Assembly (NCBI GenBank): GCA_034440615.1
Contig: JAOTOM010005141.1
Span: forward strand, 186,001 to 250,000
DNA length: 64,000 nt
Direction: 5' to 3'
Source of the DNA: Ashinkailepas kermadecensis
Lineage: Eukaryota; Arthropoda; Thecostraca; Neolepadidae
Below, piece by piece: positions 59,218 to 64,000 of this stretch. The translations under genes were made by a program, and so were the position numbers. Each line of letters starts with the position of its first letter. Positions within the stretch are counted from its first letter, which is position 1. The notes beneath the pieces are model-generated. The model was not told the origin of the DNA. It was given only the letters and a program-made list of their open reading frames with translations, and ran no database searches.

Positions 59218-59360
59218 CTAAACAAACAAGTGAACATGATTAAAACACACCTCCCACGCCGCAGCCCGTAGAGCGGGCCCGGCGCGGGCACTAAGCAAAC
59301 AAGTGAACATGATTAAAACACACCTCCCACGCCGCAGCCCGTAGAGCGGGCCCGGCGCGG
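59218..59360. repeat. ~71-bp tandem duplication
   Basis: AACAAGTGAACATGATTAAA, then ACACACCTCCCACGCCGCAG and AGCGGGCCCGGCGCGGGCAC occur twice (59222-59290, 59293-59361). Confidence 0.9.
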
Positions 59361-59439
59361 GCACCACTGCCCCACGCCGGAGCACCGCGCCCGCACGGTA
59401 TACCGACCGCCACGCTCGTAGGCGAGCACGCGGTCGGGC

Positions 59440-59598
59440 CAAAGGTCGGGTTAGGTCGGGTTAGGTAGGTAGGTTGGGTGCTGCCGTCGGGGCGGAAGCA
59501 CCCAACGCTGGTTCCTCCGCCAAGGCGACACGAGGTCACTAACGCATGGCCCAGGGCGCGCCGCCGCAGAGGCACACTCAGTATAGGAGCATACATAT
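59440..59598. repeat. TTAGG-like tract and inverted GC-rich repeat
   Basis: AGGTCGGGTTAGGTCGGGTT (59443) precedes an inverted copy of the 56025-56300 GC-rich unit (TTCCTCCGCCAAGGCGACAC, GAGGTCACTAACGCATGG, GAGGCACACTCAGTATAGGA). The microsatellite follows directly. Confidence 0.65.
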
Positions 59599-59660
59599 AC
59601 ATACATATATATATGTATATATATACATACATATGTATATATATACATACATATGTATAT

Positions 59661-59705
<45 letters not shown>

Positions 59706-60133
59706 CATATATACATACATACATATATACATACGTACATATATACATACGTACATATATACATACATACATATATACATACATACATATATACATACAT
59801 ATATACATACATACATATATACATACATATATACATACATACATACATACATATATACATACATATATACATACATACATACCTATATATATACATACAT
59901 ATATACACACATGTATACACACATATATACATACATATATACATACATATATACATACATACATACATATATATATATATATGCCTACATATATATACAT
60001 ACATATATACATACATACATATATACATACATACATATATACATACATACACATATATACATATATATGTACATGCATATATACATACACACATATATAT
60101 AAACATACATATATACATACATACACATATACT

Positions 60134-60165
<32 letters not shown>

Positions 60166-60348
60166 GATATATACATACATATATAGAGATATACATACAT
60201 ACATATATACATACATATAGATATATACATACATATATACATACATATATACATACATACATACACACATATACATACATACACACATACATATATACAT
60301 ACATACATATATTCATACATACATACACACATATACATATATACATAC
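59599..60348. repeat. (CATA)n microsatellite, left part
   Basis: About 750 bases of TATACATACA-type repeat, split from 63113-63520 by insertion of the hAT-like transposon. Confidence 0.96.
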
Positions 60349-63112
60349 TAGGGTGGTTCTTAGTATATAGGGAACAAATAAACACAGGAAAGTACTTCTT
60401 CCTACCCCTGGGAATTGTTCCTTTGGGAGCAAAAGACGTGTGAAGAAAGTTTTGTTCAAATCCGATCGTAATAACACGTTGCACATCGACCTCGTAAATA
60501 TACCCAATATCTGGCTCCAGGTCCCCCTCCCGCAGGAGTGTACACACTGCTCAGGAGTATTATCCGCTCAAAGACGGGGGTATCGTGGGTGCCAAACCAC
60601 TCATTGTTGCCGGGTCTGGGCAAGTGTCGTCTTTTTTTTGTCCGGAAACTGCTTCCGGTGAGCCGCCACTACCTGGAGGAGGAACTGAAGCTGCTCCTCA
60701 TCCTTGGTCAGCGACCGGTTGTATTCATTGATGAGGGCCACTCCACGTTCCGCATGGTCGTTGACCACCGCCAGCTTGTGGACCACTGCTGCCGCCGCCT
60801 TGAACGGCTCCCGTTCCTCCCACGTCTCCGGGGGGAAGTCCAGGAACGACTTGTCCAGGTTGAGCTTCTCGAAGAAGCCGAGCGTTCGATCCGTGACGAA
60901 ATCTTCAAGATGGACACTGCGGATAGATTTCTTCGGCAACATGACCCTCTTCGGAGCTGACTCCTCCCTCTCACCGCTCTCTTGCCTTGTAGCCATCGCC
61001 ATCGCCTTCTTCCTGTCAACGGAGACTTCAGGGTCGAAAAAGGCGAGCCCAACCAGCTCCTCCGACAGGTACCAGAGGTGGTTGGAGAGTTTCTTCAAGG
61101 CAACGTTCCCCACCTCGGCGTCAATCTTTCCGTACGTGTCCAGAGCCTTCAGTAGGTCCAGATCGAGCCGAGGAGCTTGAGCGAGGAACCCTGCCTTCAT
61201 CCACGCCATTGCGTACACTCTCGCAGAGAAGACGCACATCTTCATCAGTGCGTTCTCTTCTCTCTTCTTGAGGGATAATTGATCGCGAAACATCCATACC
61301 TTGAACGAATAGATGATCTTACTCATCCAACGTGCCTGATGCATTGGTCCAGGAGCTCGAAACCGGACGCCGCGAGCAGGAACCCCGCCAAGGAAGATGA
61401 TGACAAGCTCGACCAGCTCCTTGTAATCATCACGCAAGTCACTGCGATCCTGAAGGACTTGCATTGCCAAGCCCAGGCCTTCGTCCTTCATGTCCTGCAG
61501 AAGAGTGGCTACCTCTGCACTCTGCATCCCTGTGGTGAAGGCTTCGCGGTCAATGTTCTCCCAGTAGGTCTGGAAGCGTTTGAAGAGGAGGACATCGGGG
61601 GAAGAGGAGGCTCCGAGGAGATGGGTGAAGACGGCTTGAACCATGACTTCCAGGATATGGTGTCGGCAGGCAAAGTGAAGCATGTCCTTCTCGAGCTGTT
61701 GTTCGATGAGCACACAGGCGCCATTGTTCCTGCCAGTGTTCGCAGCCGTGGTGTCGAACGACAGTCCGGCCACCTGATCTGCAACTCTCCATTCCTCCAG
61801 AGCAGACACCACGGCGCGAGCGATGTCGTGTCCCGTCCCGCTGGCAAGCTTGGCAACACTCAGTAGCTGAGATGTTCCCTTCCCTGTAACAAGAATGGGA
61901 AGCCTGTCCACATGGTCTTTGGTGGTTAGGTCAGGTATCAGCTTGCCATCCCAATGGACAACAAGCGGAGTGTCCGCTCGGAACTCTTCCTTGAGCCTGG
62001 AGGCCAGTGCTTCCCGGTGCTTTCTCCGATGACGGCGGATGGAAGAGCGGTTGATGTTTAGCTCCTTGACATCGCGTCCGAGAACACTAGCAGTCGCAGT
62101 CAGGACGTGAACGGCCGATCGATCCGTCATCTTAGTCCTGTCCAACGTTGCCGCAAGAGCTGGACTGATCATGTTGGTGGTGGCTCTCCGGATCCGTTTC
62201 CGCGGACTCGTTCCGCCAACAGCATCACGGACTTCGGCAGCTTCAGCAGACGACTCTGGATCAGATGCGCTGGAACTGGTGGAGGACTCAGCTCAACCAC
62301 TGCGGACGAAGACGTTGCCTCTTCTTGCGCGCGCCTCTGTTGCTCCAGCTCTCTCTCAGTTATCTGGCATCGTCGAGCTTCTTGTCCAGCAAGGACAGTA
62401 TCCATATTCCCCATCCTCCCCCGTCGGCCTGGTTTGCGTTGGGCAAGCAGAAACGCCTTATCATCCGCATTCGTCATCGTCTTCAAGGCGTCTGCGTGGG
62501 CCACGTCGAAGAGATTCTCCAAGACGACCATGAACGCCTCCTCCTTGGCCACCTGCGGCACCGAGCGTCGATGCTTCCCCTTCTTCAGGAGCTCGTACTC
62601 CCGATGCAGCTTCTCCATTTTCGTCACCACGTTGTCCTTCCTCATCATGGGAATCCGAGCCATGCTCCAGTATCGCGCCACCATGGGAGCAACGACAAGC
62701 GTCACATCACGGAGCGACGTCTTCTTCAAATGTAAGTTGTGCAGAATAACGGCTAAGACATCGCCGTTGGATGGAAGTTTGGACCCCACCAGCTCTGGCT
62801 CGGGCACAACAAGGAAATCTTTGCTACGTGTAGCCATAATAATCTGAGAAAAAGAAGAGAGGGGCGAGGTTAATGCAATACCGATGCTGCCTAAGTACAC
62901 TGGTGTACTTACTGTGGTAAAGTAAAAATTTCAACGTCATATGGCACTGTGGTAAAACACTGGGGTAGAGTAAAAAATCAACTTCGATGTGCAACATCTT
63001 CACACGAGCCGATTTTGAAAAAAAAATACCTACGCGGTTTTTGCATGTATATGAACAAATTCCCGGGGTAGGAGCAACATAATTCAAACTTTTGATTTTA
63101 AGGACCACCCTA
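60349..63112 (-). mobile_element. 2.76-kb hAT-like DNA transposon inside a microsatellite
   Basis: TIRs TAGGGTGGTYCTTA at 60349-60362 and inverted at 63099-63112, flanked by ATACATAC on both sides (60341-60348, 63113-63120), an apparent 8-bp duplication, although the flanks are themselves CATA repeats. It contains one transposase gene on the minus strand with a single frameshift. Subterminal regions 60363-60600 and 62900-63098 are non-coding. Confidence 0.8.
60601..62838 (-). pseudogene. hAT-like transposase with one frameshift
   Basis: From the ATG at 62838 ([20 protein letters not shown]) the first frame runs to about 62215 (coiled, charged N-terminal region, KLPKSVMLLAERV). The second frame continues as RKRIRRATTNMISPALAATL to the stop at 60601. 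The catalytic part shows LVVHWDGKLIPDL (first D), GLSFDTTAANTGRNNGAC (second D), FACRHHILEV, HQARWMSKIIYSF and a C-terminal NDHAERGVALINEYNRS (E), paralleling hAT order (D, D, C-H, RW, E). The frame change at about 62210-62225 has no splice sites. Family: abundant transposase-like proteins in insects and Hydra; hAT affinity is inferred. Confidence 0.75.
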
Positions 63113-63520
<408 letters not shown>

Positions 63521-63692
63521 TTAAAAAACGCCTAAGACACTGCAAACGAATCCAGCAATGGCAGCAATTGTCAGAATGCCGAGTTTCCAGCCATATATTA
63601 GTGCTCAAATGAGATTATTGTACCGACAGCACAGGGTCACCATGAACAGTGTGACACCACCAACAACGACCAGAATGCTACCATGCTCGTGC

Positions 63693-64000
63693 CTAAATCA
63701 ACTTATCCACCTGGAATGGGACGGTCCAGAACGAACCACGGCGGTCGGGCGTGATCTGCGTCACCTTACACACGACGTCAGCAGCGTCGATTGTGCTCTT
63801 GTCCTCATTGTCGGGGAACACGTACGTGTGTTTTCCTGTCCCCTTCATGAAGGAGACCACGATAGCGGCGTCCGTCTCCGTGACTTGTCCGATGAAGCTC
63901 TTCGCTTGAGTGCGGTTCTTGAGGCGGACGATCAGGAAGTCGCCGACGTGGCGCTTAGCTAAGTCCAATTCCACCACACCAGCCGGCAGGGGGATGGACT
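63693..64000 (-). CDS. 3' end of a gene running off the right edge, transposase-associated C-terminal domain
   Basis: The open frame from beyond 64000 to a stop at 63693 reads GVVELDLAKRHVGDFLIVRL, GQVTETDAAIVVSFMKGTG, TYVFPDNEDKSTIDAADVV, VPFQVDKLI. This small beta-rich domain (G-D-F-L/V-x-V start, then TFVFP-like and valine-D motif) is found at the C-terminus of transposase-derived proteins in invertebrates. The N-terminal part and function are outside the window. Confidence 0.55.
   Translation of the reverse strand, partial: SIPLPAGVVELDLAKRHVGDFLIVRLKNRTQAKSFIGQVTETDAAIVVSFMKGTGKHTYVFPDNEDKSTIDAADVVCKVTQITPDRRGSFWTVPFQVDKLI

Noticed and set aside
59440..59470. Chromosome-end telomere
   Set aside because: Only a few imperfect TTAGG-like units, followed by kilobases of transposons. 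It is interstitial.

Overview
This is a eukaryotic, repeat-rich nuclear window, most likely from an arthropod. The basis is: spliced genes with GT/AG introns; non-LTR retrotransposons of I-like and CR1-like type; hAT-like and P-element-like DNA transposons; tRNA-headed SINEs; and many short interstitial TTAGG/CCTAA tracts, the arthropod telomere motif. I cannot name the species. A crustacean or chelicerate is a guess. There are no bacterial operons, CRISPR arrays or rRNA genes.

The only host gene I can reconstruct is a minus-strand TEX10/Ipi1-like ribosome-biogenesis gene (4562-21212). It has eight exons whose splice phases all join, giving a 639-residue protein. Its introns are largely minisatellites of 30-51 bp. 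At several exon edges the repeat unit contains the real splice site itself (acceptors of exons 6, 7 and 8; donors of exons 4 and 5; a degenerate triplication at the exon 4 acceptor), so one array alone carries roughly 94 acceptor-like copies. A 5'-truncated I-like LINE sits inside one of these arrays. Downstream of the gene (1-4270) lie three broken I-like LINE copies.

21.2-30.2 kb holds non-coding mobile DNA: a large fold-back element, an inverted satellite-like element, a Harbinger-like MITE, a P-element-like relic, a long AT/GT microsatellite and a CR1 ORF1 fragment. 30.2-51.7 kb is one nested structure. A MITE-like element is interrupted by a CR1-like LINE (17-bp target duplication), and the LINE is interrupted inside its reverse transcriptase by a 16.36-kb hAT-type element (33698-50054) with 15-bp terminal inverted repeats and an 8-bp duplication. 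That element contains an intact 747-residue hAT transposase ORF, a second decayed DDE transposase gene that itself hosts an opposite-strand hAT-like gene, MITEs and a complete SINE.

51.7-55.4 kb is an AT-rich region with two diverged copies of one sequence. The second copy carries a 52-bp insertion made only of a LINE 3' tail, with a perfect 15-bp target duplication and an empty site in the other copy. 55.4-64 kb alternates GC-rich repeats and very long (TATG)n/(CATA)n microsatellites with a spliced unidentified gene (57172-59100), a nearly intact 2.76-kb hAT-like transposon inserted in a microsatellite (60349-63112) and the 3' end of another gene at the right edge.

The observations I rate highest are the splice-junction-bearing minisatellites, the minimal 39-52-bp LINE-tail retroposons, and the 16.4-kb hAT element found by rejoining the two CR1 halves.
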